Positions 8,366-17,513 of a DNA stretch of 37,428 bases are shown here, one piece after another; the stretch's first letter is position 1, and each line of letters opens with the position of its first letter. Origin of the DNA: Agrobacterium arsenijevicii (GTDB lineage: Bacteria > Pseudomonadota > Alphaproteobacteria > Rhizobiales > Rhizobiaceae); assembly GCA_000949895.1 (NCBI GenBank), contig JWIT01000033.1:1-37428 (forward strand). Direction: 5' to 3'. Below the pieces are notes generated by a model, which saw nothing but the letters and a program-made list of their open reading frames with translations, was not told the origin of the DNA and ran no database searches. The translations under genes and the position numbers were made by a program.

Positions 8366-9583
8366 ATGATTATAGACCAGCGCGCATTGGGTTTCGGTAG
8401 TGGCGAGAGGGCGGTTTTCGCCTCGGATCCATGGACCACGCGCGGGCGTCTTTTTGCCGAAGAGGGAAGCCTGACCCGTTCGGAGTTCCAGCGCGACCGG
8501 GACCGCATCGTCCACACCACGGCGTTTCGCCGCCTGAAACACAAGACGCAGGTTTTCATCAGCCCTGACGGAGATCATTACCGTACCCGCCTTACCCACA
8601 CGATCGAGGTGGCGCAGATCGCTCGTGCGCTGGCACGGGCGCTGAAGCTCGACGAGGATCTGGCAGAGGGCGTGGCGCTGGTGCATGATTTCGGCCACAC
8701 GCCATTCGGGCACACCGGCGAGGATGCGCTGGATGCGGTGCTGTTGCCCTATGGCGGCTTCGATCATAATGCCCAGTCATTGCGTATCGTCACCAAGCTG
8801 GAGCGCCGTTACGCCGAATATGATGGCATCAACCTGACATGGGAGACGCTGGAGGGGCTGGTCAAGCACAATGGCCCGCTGGTCAATGCCAGGGGCGAGG
8901 GGATCAAGGGGCCGGTTCCGCTGCCCATCCTCGAATATTGCGAGTTGCAGGATCTGGAAATCGGCAGCTATGCCAGCCTCGAGGCGCAGATGGCGGCGAT
9001 TGCCGACGACATCGCCTATAATACTCACGATATAGATGACGGGTTGCGCGCCGGTTATCTTACCTTCGACATGCTGGAGGAGGTGCCGTTCCTCAGCAAG
9101 CTGATGGCAGAGGTACGGGCGAAATATCCCGTGCTCGACAAGGAGCGTTTCGCCAATGAAATCATGCGCCGCCAGATCACCCATATGGTCGAGGATGTGA
9201 TCGGCGTCGCGCAGCACAATCTTGCTCGTCTGAAGCCGAAGAGTGCGGCCGATATTCGCGCCGCCGATTTTACCGTCGCGACTTTCTCGCCGGAAATGGC
9301 TGAAACGGACAGGCAGATCAAGAAGCTCCTGTTCGGTCATATCTACCGGCATCCGGAAATCATGCGCATCCGCGCCGGCGCCACGCAGATCGTTACCGAC
9401 CTTTTCCACCGTTATATGGAAGTGCCGGCAGAGATGCAGAGCCACTACTGGGTGGACAGCATTTCCGGCATGAGTGAGGCCGCAAAAGCCCGCCATGTGG
9501 GCGATTATCTGGCGGGTATGACCGACAGTTATGCACTGCGCGCCCACCAGCGGCTGTTTGACCACACCCCCGATTTGCGATAG
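8366..9583 (+). CDS. dgt: dNTP triphosphohydrolase, dGTPase-like HD-domain protein
   Basis: HD-superfamily phosphohydrolase that removes triphosphate from deoxynucleotides. The 405 residues fit the type-2 dGTPase-like family rather than the longer E. coli Dgt (505). The N-terminal signature RDRDRIVHTTAFRRLKHKTQ is followed by RTRLTHTIEVAQIAR. The metal-binding HD motif is HDFGHTPFGH at residues 107-116. A further helix AAIADDIAYNTHDIDDG carries the second conserved Asp. The start at 8366 has CAGGTG just upstream and keeps the conserved N-terminus. The stop lies 76 bases before argS with no terminator between, so they may be co-transcribed. True substrate preference is not predictable from sequence. 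Confidence 0.93.
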   Translation: MIIDQRALGFGSGERAVFASDPWTTRGRLFAEEGSLTRSEFQRDRDRIVHTTAFRRLKHKTQVFISPDGDHYRTRLTHTIEVAQIARALARALKLDEDLAEGVALVHDFGHTPFGHTGEDALDAVLLPYGGFDHNAQSLRIVTKLERRYAEYDGINLTWETLEGLVKHNGPLVNARGEGIKGPVPLPILEYCELQDLEIGSYASLEAQMAAIADDIAYNTHDIDDGLRAGYLTFDMLEEVPFLSKLMAEVRAKYPVLDKERFANEIMRRQITHMVEDVIGVAQHNLARLKPKSAADIRAADFTVATFSPEMAETDRQIKKLLFGHIYRHPEIMRIRAGATQIVTDLFHRYMEVPAEMQSHYWVDSISGMSEAAKARHVGDYLAGMTDSYALRAHQRLFDHTPDLR

Positions 9584-9659
9584 GGCAGCGGGCAATCGCG
9601 AAGCCGACCCGGTTATGATGGCCGGACATGAACAGAAGCCCTTCGCGCAGGTTGGAACG

Positions 9660-11417
9660 ATGAACATTTTTGCTGATTTCGATACCAGGATCAAAAACGC
9701 GCTCGAGACCCTCGATCTCGTGAAAGAGAACCGCGAGAAGGTCGATTTCAGTCGAATTACCGTCGAATCCCCGCGCGATCTGAGCCATGGCGATGTCGCC
9801 ACCAATGCGGCGATGGTGTTGGCCAAGCCGCTTGGCACCAATCCGCGGGCGCTGGCCGAACTCATCGTGCCCGCACTTCAGGCGGATGGCGATGTCGACA
9901 GCGTCAATGTCGCCGGTCCCGGCTTCATCAACCTCAAGGTCTCGGTCGGTTACTGGCAGCGTCTTCTTGCCGACATGATCGGGCAGGGCATTGATTTCGG
10001 TCGCTCGAAGATCGGTACGGGCCAGAAGATCAACGTCGAATATGTCTCCGCCAATCCCACCGGCCCGATGCATGTCGGTCATTGCCGTGGTGCGGTGGTA
10101 GGTGACACGCTGGCGAACCTGCTCGCCTTTGCCGGTTATGGCGTGACCAAGGAATATTACATCAACGATGCCGGCTCGCAGATCGACGTCTTGGCGCGTT
10201 CTGTCTTCCTGCGTTATCGCGAAGCGCTCGGAGAAGATATCGGCGCCATTCCGTCGGGCTTCTATCCCGGCGACTATCTCGTTCCGGTCGGCCAGGCGCT
10301 GGCGGATGAATACGGCATCAAGCTGCGCGCCATGCCCGAGGAAAAGTGGCTGCCTATCGTCAAGGACAAGGCGATTGCCGCGATGATGGTGATGATCCGT
10401 GAGGATCTGGAGACGCTCAACGTCAAGCATGACGTGTTCTTCTCGGAGCGCACGCTGCACGAAGGCAATGGCGGCCCCATTCTCTCGGCCATCAATGATC
10501 TCACCTTCAAGGGCCACGTCTACAAGGGCACCCTGCCGCCGCCGAAGGGCGAGTTGCCGGAGGACTGGGAAGACCGCGAGCAGACGCTGTTCCGTTCGAC
10601 CGAAGTCGGCGATGATATGGACCGTGCGTTGATGAAATCGGACGGTTCCTACACCTATTTCGCCGCCGACGTCGCTTACTTCAAGAACAAGTTCGATCGC
10701 GGTTTTTCCGAGATGATCTATGTGCTTGGTGCTGACCATGGCGGTTACGTGAAGCGGCTGGAAGCTGTCGCGCGTGCCGTCTCGGAAGGCAAGTCGAAGC
10801 TGACGGTACTTCTGTGCCAGCTGGTCAAGCTTTACCGCGATGGCGAGCCGGTGAAGATGTCGAAACGTTCCGGCGACTTCGTCACGCTGCGCGATGTCGT
10901 GGACGAAGTAGGTCGTGATCCCGTGCGATTCATGATGCTCTACCGGAAGAATTCCGAGCCGCTGGACTTCGATTTTGCCAAAGTGACCGAACAATCGAAA
11001 GATAATCCGGTCTTTTACGTGCAATATGCGCATGCCCGTTGCATGTCGATCTTCCGGCAGGCGCAGGAGGCGTTTCCGGGACTTGCTCTATCGCAGGGCG
11101 ATATGTCGTCCTCCGTTGCTTTGATTAGCGATATCAACGAGTTGCAGCTGGTTGCAAAGCTTGCCGAGTACCCTCGTCTGATCGAATCCGCAGCTCTTTC
11201 GCACGAGCCGCACCGGCTTGCTTTTTACCTCTACGATCTGGCCAGTTCCTTCCATGGACACTGGAACAAAGGTAAAGACCAGCCGGAATTACGTTTTATT
11301 AACGATAAAAACCGAGAATTGAGCATTGCCAGACTCGGGCTGGTGAATGCTGTCGCGAATGTTTTGAAGTCCGGCCTCACGCTTTTAGGAGCGGACGCGC
11401 CTGACGAGATGCGATAA
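9660..11417 (+). CDS. argS: Arginyl-tRNA synthetase
   Basis: Class I synthetase that charges tRNA-Arg. The reading frame stays open further upstream, but the conserved N-terminus MNIFADFDTRIKNAL begins at the ATG at 9660, preceded by AGGTTGGAA; upstream in-frame codons overlap dgt in another frame. This gives 585 residues, close to E. coli ArgS (577). The HIGH-type motif HVGH lies at 138-141 after NPTGPM. The KMSKS-like motif is KMSKR at 399-403, a normal variation for ArgS. The C-terminal anticodon-binding DALR domain includes the VQYAHAR segment. The stop lies 66 bases before the SPOR-domain gene, so the dgt-argS-SPOR order suggests a shared transcript. Confidence 0.97.
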   Translation: MNIFADFDTRIKNALETLDLVKENREKVDFSRITVESPRDLSHGDVATNAAMVLAKPLGTNPRALAELIVPALQADGDVDSVNVAGPGFINLKVSVGYWQRLLADMIGQGIDFGRSKIGTGQKINVEYVSANPTGPMHVGHCRGAVVGDTLANLLAFAGYGVTKEYYINDAGSQIDVLARSVFLRYREALGEDIGAIPSGFYPGDYLVPVGQALADEYGIKLRAMPEEKWLPIVKDKAIAAMMVMIREDLETLNVKHDVFFSERTLHEGNGGPILSAINDLTFKGHVYKGTLPPPKGELPEDWEDREQTLFRSTEVGDDMDRALMKSDGSYTYFAADVAYFKNKFDRGFSEMIYVLGADHGGYVKRLEAVARAVSEGKSKLTVLLCQLVKLYRDGEPVKMSKRSGDFVTLRDVVDEVGRDPVRFMMLYRKNSEPLDFDFAKVTEQSKDNPVFYVQYAHARCMSIFRQAQEAFPGLALSQGDMSSSVALISDINELQLVAKLAEYPRLIESAALSHEPHRLAFYLYDLASSFHGHWNKGKDQPELRFINDKNRELSIARLGLVNAVANVLKSGLTLLGADAPDEMR

Positions 11418-11483
11418 CATATCACCATTATTTGCTCACAATACGCTGGCAAGAGCTGCAATGCGTAGATGGTGGAACACGTA

Positions 11484-14400
11484 ATGGTCGAAAAAAATGT
11501 CGCGTATAACCGGGGTGCCCGGTCTGAAGAGTTCGCTGACAACGATCCTCTGGCAGAACTGGCGCGTATCGTCGGCTTCGAAGATCGTCCTTCGCATGCG
11601 GGTTCCGAAGCTGCGCCACGCGCTGCCTCTCCGGCAACCCGCCGCGAACCCGAATTCAACCTCGAAGACGAGTTGCTTCGGGAGTTCGAGGTTTACGATG
11701 CGCCGCACGCCGATCCGGTCGTTCTTGACCCGGCAAACGATGTCCGTGCGGGCATCCACCCCAGCGATTTCATGCAGCGCGTCGAATCGGTTTTCGCCCG
11801 CCGCGAGCCGGAGCTTGCGCCGGTGGCCGAGCCAGCGCTCGCACCAGAGGTGAGGGAAGAGCCACTTCCGGAGATCGACCGCGCCTATATTCACAATTAC
11901 GTCGAGACGTCGACGCCGGACATTCGCGCGGATTTCCGCGACGATGCCGGTGCGGTTGCCGAGGTTTTCGATGTGCATTCGCGCCAGTCGCGCCCTGCCG
12001 AGCCGGTGGTTTACCAGCAGACCGCATGGGAAGCGCCGCAGGCCGCAGAGCCGGCCCAGCCCGAATGGCACGCCATGCCCGAGCTTCCGGCCGATATTTC
12101 GAGCAATGTTGCGCATTCAGATCACAGCTATGCGACAGAACCGCAGACTTTCGATCTCGCCGATGAGGTAGAGATTGCGGTTGCCGAGGAAGCGCTAGCA
12201 CCGGTTTCCGTGCGTCCGCCTTCGCAGGGTGGCCGTTCCTCGCTGGAGTTTTCCAGCCTGCGTCTGCCGCTTGCCAATTTTGGCGCGCGCCGTGATGTTG
12301 CGGCGGGTGATCCGAAGCGGATCGAGCCACGCTCCGAAGCGTTGCCCCCCGCAGCCCGTATCGAGCCGCAGATCGAACCTGCTCCTGAACCTGTCTTCGT
12401 TCAGGCGGAAGAGACCGCGCCGACCTTTGCACCTTATGTTGCCGAGACTTTCACGCCTTCGGTTGCTGAGACGCCAGCTGCGACAAATCTCTCGCCGATG
12501 GACGAGCTGATCTACGGCGTTGCGAAATATTCCATTCCCGTACGCGGCGAAGAGCCGGTCGTTCAGGATGCACCTGCCGTACAGGCCGCAAGAGTGGAGC
12601 CGCCATTGGTTGCTGCGGCGCCGATTGCCGCAACACCTGTCAAGGCAGCGCCTGTTGTAACGGCACCGCCCGCCCAGGAGCCGGACTTTGGCGATTTCGC
12701 GGGCTTCAACGACGATGATTTCGAGCTTGCGCTTGACGATCTCGATCTTGATCTGGACCTCTCCGAAATCGCCGCAGCCGAGGTAACACCGGCACCTGTG
12801 CCGCAGCCCGTTCGCCAGCAGCCGGCTGCCCCGGCGGTCGTTGCTGCCGTCGCACCCCAGCCGGTGCGGGAACAGCCTGCGCCTCAACCGCGCCCGGCGC
12901 CCGTTTCTGTTGCTGCCGCTCCGGTTCAGCCGCGCCCGGCGGTTGCCGCGCCGCAGCCGGTCGTGCCGCAAACGCTGGAAAGCCTGCCTTTCGATCCTTC
13001 GCAGATCGGCGAGACGGAAGAGCATCCGGAAACCATCATCGAGATGGACGTGCCGGAATTGCCGGTTGGCGTTTTCGAACCCAAGCCTGTTGCCCGCCGT
13101 CACGAAGAAGATCTCGATATCGACACCGAACTTGCGACGCTGTTTGCGCCTGCGGTTGCCGGTGGTCTGGATCGTCACAAACACGCGGAAAACCGGGCAG
13201 CTGCCCCGCAGCCGCGTCCTCAAGCCCAGGGGCCGGAGGAAGCCGACGAGTTCGAGCGGGCGCTGGAAGAGGATTTCCGCCGCTCCATGCAGGAGGCTGC
13301 AGCTTCGCGTGGCAATGCGCCGCGCGATGCCGAGAATACCTATGTCGATCATCAGTCCGCCTATCGCGACGAGGATGAGCGCAGCGGTCGCCGCTGGATC
13401 ATGCCGGTTGCCGCTGCAATCGGTCTGGTGCTTGTCGGTAGTGGCGTTTACGCGCTGATCTCGGGCGGTTCGTCCGGCACGGGTTCCAACGGTGCGCCGG
13501 TCATCATCTCCGCCGATAACGATCCGATGAAGGTCGTTCCGGAAAATCCGGGCGGCCGCGTCGTGCCCAATCAGGACAAGGCGGTTTATGACCGCGTGGC
13601 CGGTGGCAGTGCTGCCGATCCGAAGCAGCCGGCGCTGATCTCCAGCAACGAAAAGCCGGTCGATGTGGTTCAGCGCACGCTGATCCCCGAACAGCTGCCG
13701 CTGGAAGGTGAAAACGACGCGGATATGGAAGCCACCGGCACGCCGGTTGGCGAGACCGAAGATCCGCGCCTGCTTTCGCCGGAAGAAAAGGCCGCGCAGA
13801 ACGAAGGTGCCGGTGCAACTGGCGTTTCGCCGCGCAAGGTCCGCACCATGATCGTCAAACCTGACGGTACTCTGGTTGCGCAGGAAGTCGACGCACCGGC
13901 TGCCCAGCCACCGAAGGCCGGCAAGGTTGCGGAGCTTGCAGCACCCCAGACCGCCAAGCCGGGTGAGGGCGCTCCCGCCGTCATCGCCGCTTCGCGTGTT
14001 CCGGTCGCGCCGGAGCAGGCCGCACAGCCGCAGGTAAACACGCCTGCTGCCGCGTCCAAGCCAGCCTCGCAGACGGCGGCACCGCTTCCTTCGGCGCGTC
14101 CGTCCTCGCAGCCTTCCAATGTTGTGGCAACGGTCACCAATCAGGGCAATGTCCGTCCTGCCGCAGCAACTCCGGCCCAGCCACAGGCGGCACAGCAGCA
14201 GACGGCTGCCGCGACACCGGCTGCAACGAGCGCGCCTTCCTCGGGTGGTTATTACATCCAGATCGCGTCCCTGCCGAGCCAGGCGGAGGCCCAGAAGTCC
14301 TATCAGAGCATGACCGCCAAGTTCGGTTCGGTCATTTCTGGTCGGGGCGTCGATATCAAGGCCGCCGAAATCGCCGGCAAGGGCACGTTCTACCGCGTCC

Positions 14401-14486
14401 GCATCCCGGCAGGCGACAAGAACGAAGCCGTGGCGCTGTGCGAAAAGTTCCGCGCAGCTGGCGGCAGCTGCCTGGTGGCACGCTGA
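11484..14486 (+). CDS. Large membrane-anchored SPOR-domain protein
   Basis: Predicted inner-membrane protein of 1000 residues with a periplasmic peptidoglycan-binding end. Residues 1 to about 635 are acidic and Pro/Ala/Glu/Val-rich, apparently disordered and cytoplasmic. One membrane segment lies at about 639-658 (MPVAAAIGLVLVGSGVYALI). A long Ala/Pro/Gln-rich periplasmic linker follows. The last 80 residues, from GGYYIQIASLPSQ, form a SPOR domain; such domains bind glycan strands lacking stem peptides at division or growth sites. I prefer the ATG at 11484 because GGTGGA lies five bases before it; an ATG at 11469 would add five residues. A G/C-rich hairpin follows the stop. A role in division or polar growth is inference from the domain. 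Confidence 0.88.
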   Translation: MVEKNVAYNRGARSEEFADNDPLAELARIVGFEDRPSHAGSEAAPRAASPATRREPEFNLEDELLREFEVYDAPHADPVVLDPANDVRAGIHPSDFMQRVESVFARREPELAPVAEPALAPEVREEPLPEIDRAYIHNYVETSTPDIRADFRDDAGAVAEVFDVHSRQSRPAEPVVYQQTAWEAPQAAEPAQPEWHAMPELPADISSNVAHSDHSYATEPQTFDLADEVEIAVAEEALAPVSVRPPSQGGRSSLEFSSLRLPLANFGARRDVAAGDPKRIEPRSEALPPAARIEPQIEPAPEPVFVQAEETAPTFAPYVAETFTPSVAETPAATNLSPMDELIYGVAKYSIPVRGEEPVVQDAPAVQAARVEPPLVAAAPIAATPVKAAPVVTAPPAQEPDFGDFAGFNDDDFELALDDLDLDLDLSEIAAAEVTPAPVPQPVRQQPAAPAVVAAVAPQPVREQPAPQPRPAPVSVAAAPVQPRPAVAAPQPVVPQTLESLPFDPSQIGETEEHPETIIEMDVPELPVGVFEPKPVARRHEEDLDIDTELATLFAPAVAGGLDRHKHAENRAAAPQPRPQAQGPEEADEFERALEEDFRRSMQEAAASRGNAPRDAENTYVDHQSAYRDEDERSGRRWIMPVAAAIGLVLVGSGVYALISGGSSGTGSNGAPVIISADNDPMKVVPENPGGRVVPNQDKAVYDRVAGGSAADPKQPALISSNEKPVDVVQRTLIPEQLPLEGENDADMEATGTPVGETEDPRLLSPEEKAAQNEGAGATGVSPRKVRTMIVKPDGTLVAQEVDAPAAQPPKAGKVAELAAPQTAKPGEGAPAVIAASRVPVAPEQAAQPQVNTPAAASKPASQTAAPLPSARPSSQPSNVVATVTNQGNVRPAAATPAQPQAAQQQTAAATPAATSAPSSGGYYIQIASLPSQAEAQKSYQSMTAKFGSVISGRGVDIKAAEIAGKGTFYRVRIPAGDKNEAVALCEKFRAAGGSCLVAR

Positions 14487-14512
14487 TAGCGGCTGATCTG
14501 GTATAGAAAACG

Positions 14513-14533
14513 GGGCTGCCGCGAAGGCAGCCC
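14513..14533 (+). terminator. Hairpin after the SPOR-domain gene
   Basis: A perfect 8-bp stem GGGCTGCC/GGCAGCCC with a 5-base loop begins 26 bases after the stop. The tail is weak in T (TTGAAGT), so termination may be partial. Confidence 0.55.
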
Positions 14534-14565
14534 TTGAAGTATTCGGACCTTCCATCACACTCCGC

Positions 14566-14638
14566 CGTCATCCTCGGGCCTGACCCGAGGGTCCACAATC
14601 CGGAGCGATGGATCCTCGGGTCAGGCCCGAGGATGACG
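14566..14638. repeat. Palindromic intergenic element, copy 1
   Basis: Perfect 25-base inverted repeat (14566-14590 with 14614-14638) around a 23-base centre. Each arm is itself a small hairpin: CCTCGGG, a CCTGA spacer, CCCGAGG. It lies between the SPOR gene and nagZ, and three more copies occur at 20814, 24395 and 29567. The layout of two inverted half-units resembles REP/BIME elements. Similar rhizobial palindromes are known; I cannot confirm the family name. Confidence 0.9.
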
Positions 14639-14723
14639 CGGAGAGGTTATCGGACGATTTTCGCAGTCCCGATGGCGCAGTCTCCTTACCCTTACCCCTT
14701 ATCTTCCCTGTGAGCGTGACATC

Positions 14724-15740
14724 ATGACCGATTGCAAAGCTATGATCCTCGGATGCGGTGGCTTGACGCTTTCCGCTGACGAGATTGCCCTTTACCGCGA
14801 CGAGCGCCCCTGGGGTTTCATCCTGTTCGGGCGCAATATCGGCGATGCGCAGCAGATTACCGATCTCGTCGCCTCCATGCGCGACGCCGTCGGGCGGCCC
14901 GAGGCCCCGGTTCTGATCGATCAGGAGGGCGGGCGCGTGCAGCGCATCAAGCCGCCGATCCTGCAAGCCTATCCGAATGCCCGCATTCTCGGCGAAATCT
15001 ACGAGCGTGATCGGAGCGCGGGCTTGCGTGCCGCATGGCTGATGTCGCGCCTGCATGCCTTCGACCTGATGAAACTCGGCATCAATGTCGATTGCCTGCC
15101 GGTGCTCGATGTGCCGGTGGAAGGCGCAAGCAACGTTATCGGCAACCGTGCCTATGGCTACACGCCGACCATGGTGGCCGAGATGGGGCAGGCGGCGGCC
15201 GATGGCCTGAAGGCAGGCGGCATGTTGCCTGTCATGAAACACATGCCCGGTCACGGTCGCGGCATGGTGGATTCGCACCATGAGCTGCCGGTTGTCGACG
15301 TGCCGCTCGACGAACTCGACGCCCATGATTTCGTGCCGTTCCGTGCGCTCAATCGCGAATTGATGGCGATGAGCGCGCATCTGGTCTTCAACGCCGTTGA
15401 TCGGGAGAGGCCGGCGACCACTTCACCGAAGGTGATCGAGGAGATCATTCGCGGCCGGATCGGCTTTGACGGCTTGCTGATGTCCGACGACAGTTCCATG
15501 AATGCGCTGAAGGGCACGCTTGGCGAGCGTGCGGCGAATATTGTTGCTGGTGGCTGCGATATAGTCTTGCATTGCAACGGCGTGATGGGTGAAATGCGTG
15601 AGGTCGTGAAGGAGGTTCCCGTTCTTTCCGGCCGTTCGCTGGAGCGGGTGCGGGCCGTGGAAGCGGGTTTCCCCGTAGCTGACGCCTCCGACGAGGCGGA
15701 ACTGAGAGCCGAATTCAACGCCATGTGGGCCGTTTCCTGA
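14724..15740 (+). CDS. nagZ: Beta-N-acetylhexosaminidase, glycoside hydrolase family 3
   Basis: Cytoplasmic enzyme of peptidoglycan recycling that removes N-acetylglucosamine from GlcNAc-anhydromuropeptides. The 338 residues match bacterial NagZ. Visible GH3 signatures are DQEGGRVQR near residue 75, the loop KHMPGHGRGMVDSHHELP near 172-189 (NagZ type KH.PGHG..D.H, carrying the catalytic His), and MSDDSSMNAL near 253 with the nucleophile Asp. The ATG at 14724 has only a weak ribosome site (GTGAGCG), but the conserved CDAKAM-like N-terminus begins right away. It starts 86 bases after a palindromic repeat and ends 58 bases before scpA, a gene order I recall as common in alphaproteobacteria. Confidence 0.95.
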   Translation: MTDCKAMILGCGGLTLSADEIALYRDERPWGFILFGRNIGDAQQITDLVASMRDAVGRPEAPVLIDQEGGRVQRIKPPILQAYPNARILGEIYERDRSAGLRAAWLMSRLHAFDLMKLGINVDCLPVLDVPVEGASNVIGNRAYGYTPTMVAEMGQAAADGLKAGGMLPVMKHMPGHGRGMVDSHHELPVVDVPLDELDAHDFVPFRALNRELMAMSAHLVFNAVDRERPATTSPKVIEEIIRGRIGFDGLLMSDDSSMNALKGTLGERAANIVAGGCDIVLHCNGVMGEMREVVKEVPVLSGRSLERVRAVEAGFPVADASDEAELRAEFNAMWAVS

Positions 15741-15798
15741 CAATCGGGCGGCGGCCCGGTACTCGGGACGACAGGCCGGACGCCCGGCGGATGGAACA

Positions 15799-16647
15799 AT
15801 GGCCGCAGACAAGCCCCGCAATTCAACACCGATGGACAAGCTCTGGCAGGATGTGACGCCGGAGCGGCTGACGGGCGAGGCCGGGCTGGTCATCGATGTC
15901 GCGGGTTTCGAAGGCCCGCTCGATCTTCTGCTGCACCTTGCCCGTACCCAGAAGGTCGATCTATCGCGTATTTCGGTGCTGGCGCTGGCCGAGCAATATC
16001 TGCAATTCGTGGAAAGCGCGCGGCGCGTGCGTATCGAGCTTGCGGCCGATTATCTTGTCATGGCGGCCTGGCTCGCCTTCCTCAAATCCAAACTGCTCAT
16101 TCCGCAGCAGGCGAAGGATGACGGCCCGTCCGGCGAGGAAATGGCTGCGACGCTGGCCTTCCGGCTGAAGCGACTGGAAGCGATGCGCGAGGCGGCCGAA
16201 AGGCTCGTCAACCGCGCCCAGCTCGGCCGTGATGTTTTTGCCCGCGGTGCGCCGGAGCATATTCCGCATATCAACCGCTCCGCCTATGAAGCGAACCTCT
16301 ACGATCTCCTGAGCGCCTATGCCAATCTGCGGCAAAGGCAGGCCATCACCCAGGTCACGATTGAAAAACGGCAGGTCTGGTCGCTGGTGGAGGCGCGGGA
16401 GCTTCTGATCAGTCTGCTCGGCGATGTCGGCGAATGGACCGTTCTCGACCATTACCTGCTGCAATATGTGCCCGATCCGGCCATGCGGGTGACGGCGATT
16501 GCCAGTGCCTTTGCAGCTTCGCTGGAGCTGGTGCGTGACGGATCGCTGCAAATCCGCCAGGAGGGTGCCTTCCAGCCCATCTATATGCGCAGGAGCGAGC
16601 GAGACGACCGCACGTCGGAAGCCGAAAGGACCAATGATGACGCATGA
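15799..16647 (+). CDS. scpA: Segregation and condensation protein A
   Basis: Kleisin subunit of the SMC-ScpAB complex that compacts and helps separate chromosomes. The 282 residues fit ScpA. The family N-terminal signature is seen as FEGPLDLLLHLARTQKVDLS (about residues 35-54), followed by ALAEQYLQFVESA and LAADYLVMAAWLAFLKSKLL. The C-terminal winged-helix part includes the region from FAASLELVRDG to IRQEGAFQPIY. The ATG at 15799 follows GGATGGAA closely. The 3' end overlaps the scpB start by 11-14 bases, so the two are translationally coupled. The N-terminal 20 residues are poorly conserved. Confidence 0.95.
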   Translation: MAADKPRNSTPMDKLWQDVTPERLTGEAGLVIDVAGFEGPLDLLLHLARTQKVDLSRISVLALAEQYLQFVESARRVRIELAADYLVMAAWLAFLKSKLLIPQQAKDDGPSGEEMAATLAFRLKRLEAMREAAERLVNRAQLGRDVFARGAPEHIPHINRSAYEANLYDLLSAYANLRQRQAITQVTIEKRQVWSLVEARELLISLLGDVGEWTVLDHYLLQYVPDPAMRVTAIASAFAASLELVRDGSLQIRQEGAFQPIYMRRSERDDRTSEAERTNDDA

Positions 16648-17383
16648 CGACGAGACCGGCGAGGCGACCCTTGTGGCAGATGGGGCAGCGGATGTGGTGG
16701 GGGCCGAACCCACGGTATTTTCCGAGCGTCAGCTGAAGGAAGCCGAGCGGATCGCCGAGGCGCTGGTTTTTGCCTCCGCCGAGCCGGTTTCTGTGGGTTT
16801 CATTGCCGAGCGCCTGCCGCGCGGCATGGATGTCGTTGCCATCCTGATGAGGCTGAAGGCCGCTTATGGCGAGCGCGGCGTCAATCTGGTGCAGGTGGGC
16901 GGGCAATGGGCGTTCCGCACGGCGGGCGATCTTTCCTTTGTCATCCGCTCGGAGGAAAAAGAGCCGAAGAAGCTTTCGCGCGCGGCGCTGGAAGTTCTGG
17001 CGATTATAGCCTATCATCAACCGGTGACACGCGCCGAAATCGAGGAAATCCGTGGCGTGCAAACCTCGCGCGGTACACTCGATGTGCTGATGGAAGCGGG
17101 CTGGGTGCGTTTCAGGGGCCGCAGGCGTACGCCCGGCAGGCCGGTGACGATCGGCACCACGGTAGAATTTCTCGATCATTTCGGCCTTGAGGAGCTGCGG
17201 GATTTGCCGGGCCTTGAGGAACTGAAGGGTGCAGGCCTGCTTTCGGGCCGTATTCCGTCCAATTTCGGCGTGCCTTTGCCGATGATGAGCGACGAGTTGC
17301 GCGAGGACGAAGACCCGATCACGCAGCTTGATCTGGAAGAGCTGGGCCTGCTTGCGCCGGGCGGCGGCGATGGCGACGATTGA
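16634..17383 (+). CDS. scpB: Segregation and condensation protein B
   Basis: Winged-helix partner that dimerizes on ScpA in the SMC condensin complex. Two adjacent ATG codons (16634 and 16637) follow the ribosome site GAAAGGA; spacing slightly favours the second, so the protein is 248 or 249 residues. An upstream in-frame extension inside scpA is not credible. Family features: AERIAEALVFASAEPVS at about 28-45, the core RAALEVLAIIAYHQPVTRAE near 118-137 and IRGVQTSRGTLDVLMEAGW near 140-160. The C-terminus is acidic and ends in Gly/Asp repeats. The gene overlaps scpA and is followed by 130 bases before tatA. Confidence 0.95.
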   Translation: MMTHDDETGEATLVADGAADVVGAEPTVFSERQLKEAERIAEALVFASAEPVSVGFIAERLPRGMDVVAILMRLKAAYGERGVNLVQVGGQWAFRTAGDLSFVIRSEEKEPKKLSRAALEVLAIIAYHQPVTRAEIEEIRGVQTSRGTLDVLMEAGWVRFRGRRRTPGRPVTIGTTVEFLDHFGLEELRDLPGLEELKGAGLLSGRIPSNFGVPLPMMSDELREDEDPITQLDLEELGLLAPGGGDGDD

Positions 17384-17452
17384 TATCGCCATCACGCGGG
17401 CGGCAGGGCACGAAAACTTTATGCGTACACCCTGTCGAACCGGCAATTTGTT

Positions 17453-17473
17453 GTTTGAAAAAGCCTTTCAAAC
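17453..17473. promoter_or_regulatory. Perfect dyad upstream of tatA
   Basis: GTTTGAAA (17453-17460) and TTTCAAAC (17466-17473) form an 8-base perfect inverted repeat with a 5-base centre, 40 bases before the tatA ATG in the only sizeable gap of the scp-tat run. It could be an operator or a transcript hairpin. No regulator can be assigned. Confidence 0.35.
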
Positions 17474-17513
17474 GTCTTACATCGTCTGAAAGCGAAATTC
17501 AGGAGTTTCAGTT

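Noticed and set aside
9531..9659. Upstream extension of argS by 43 codons
   Set aside because: The extension overlaps dgt, and the conserved ArgS N-terminus and ribosome site support the ATG at 9660.
12195..14558. Antisense frame of 787 codons opposite the SPOR gene
   Set aside because: Arg/Gly-rich low-complexity composition that mirrors the Ala/Pro repeats of the real gene; no start signal or domain.
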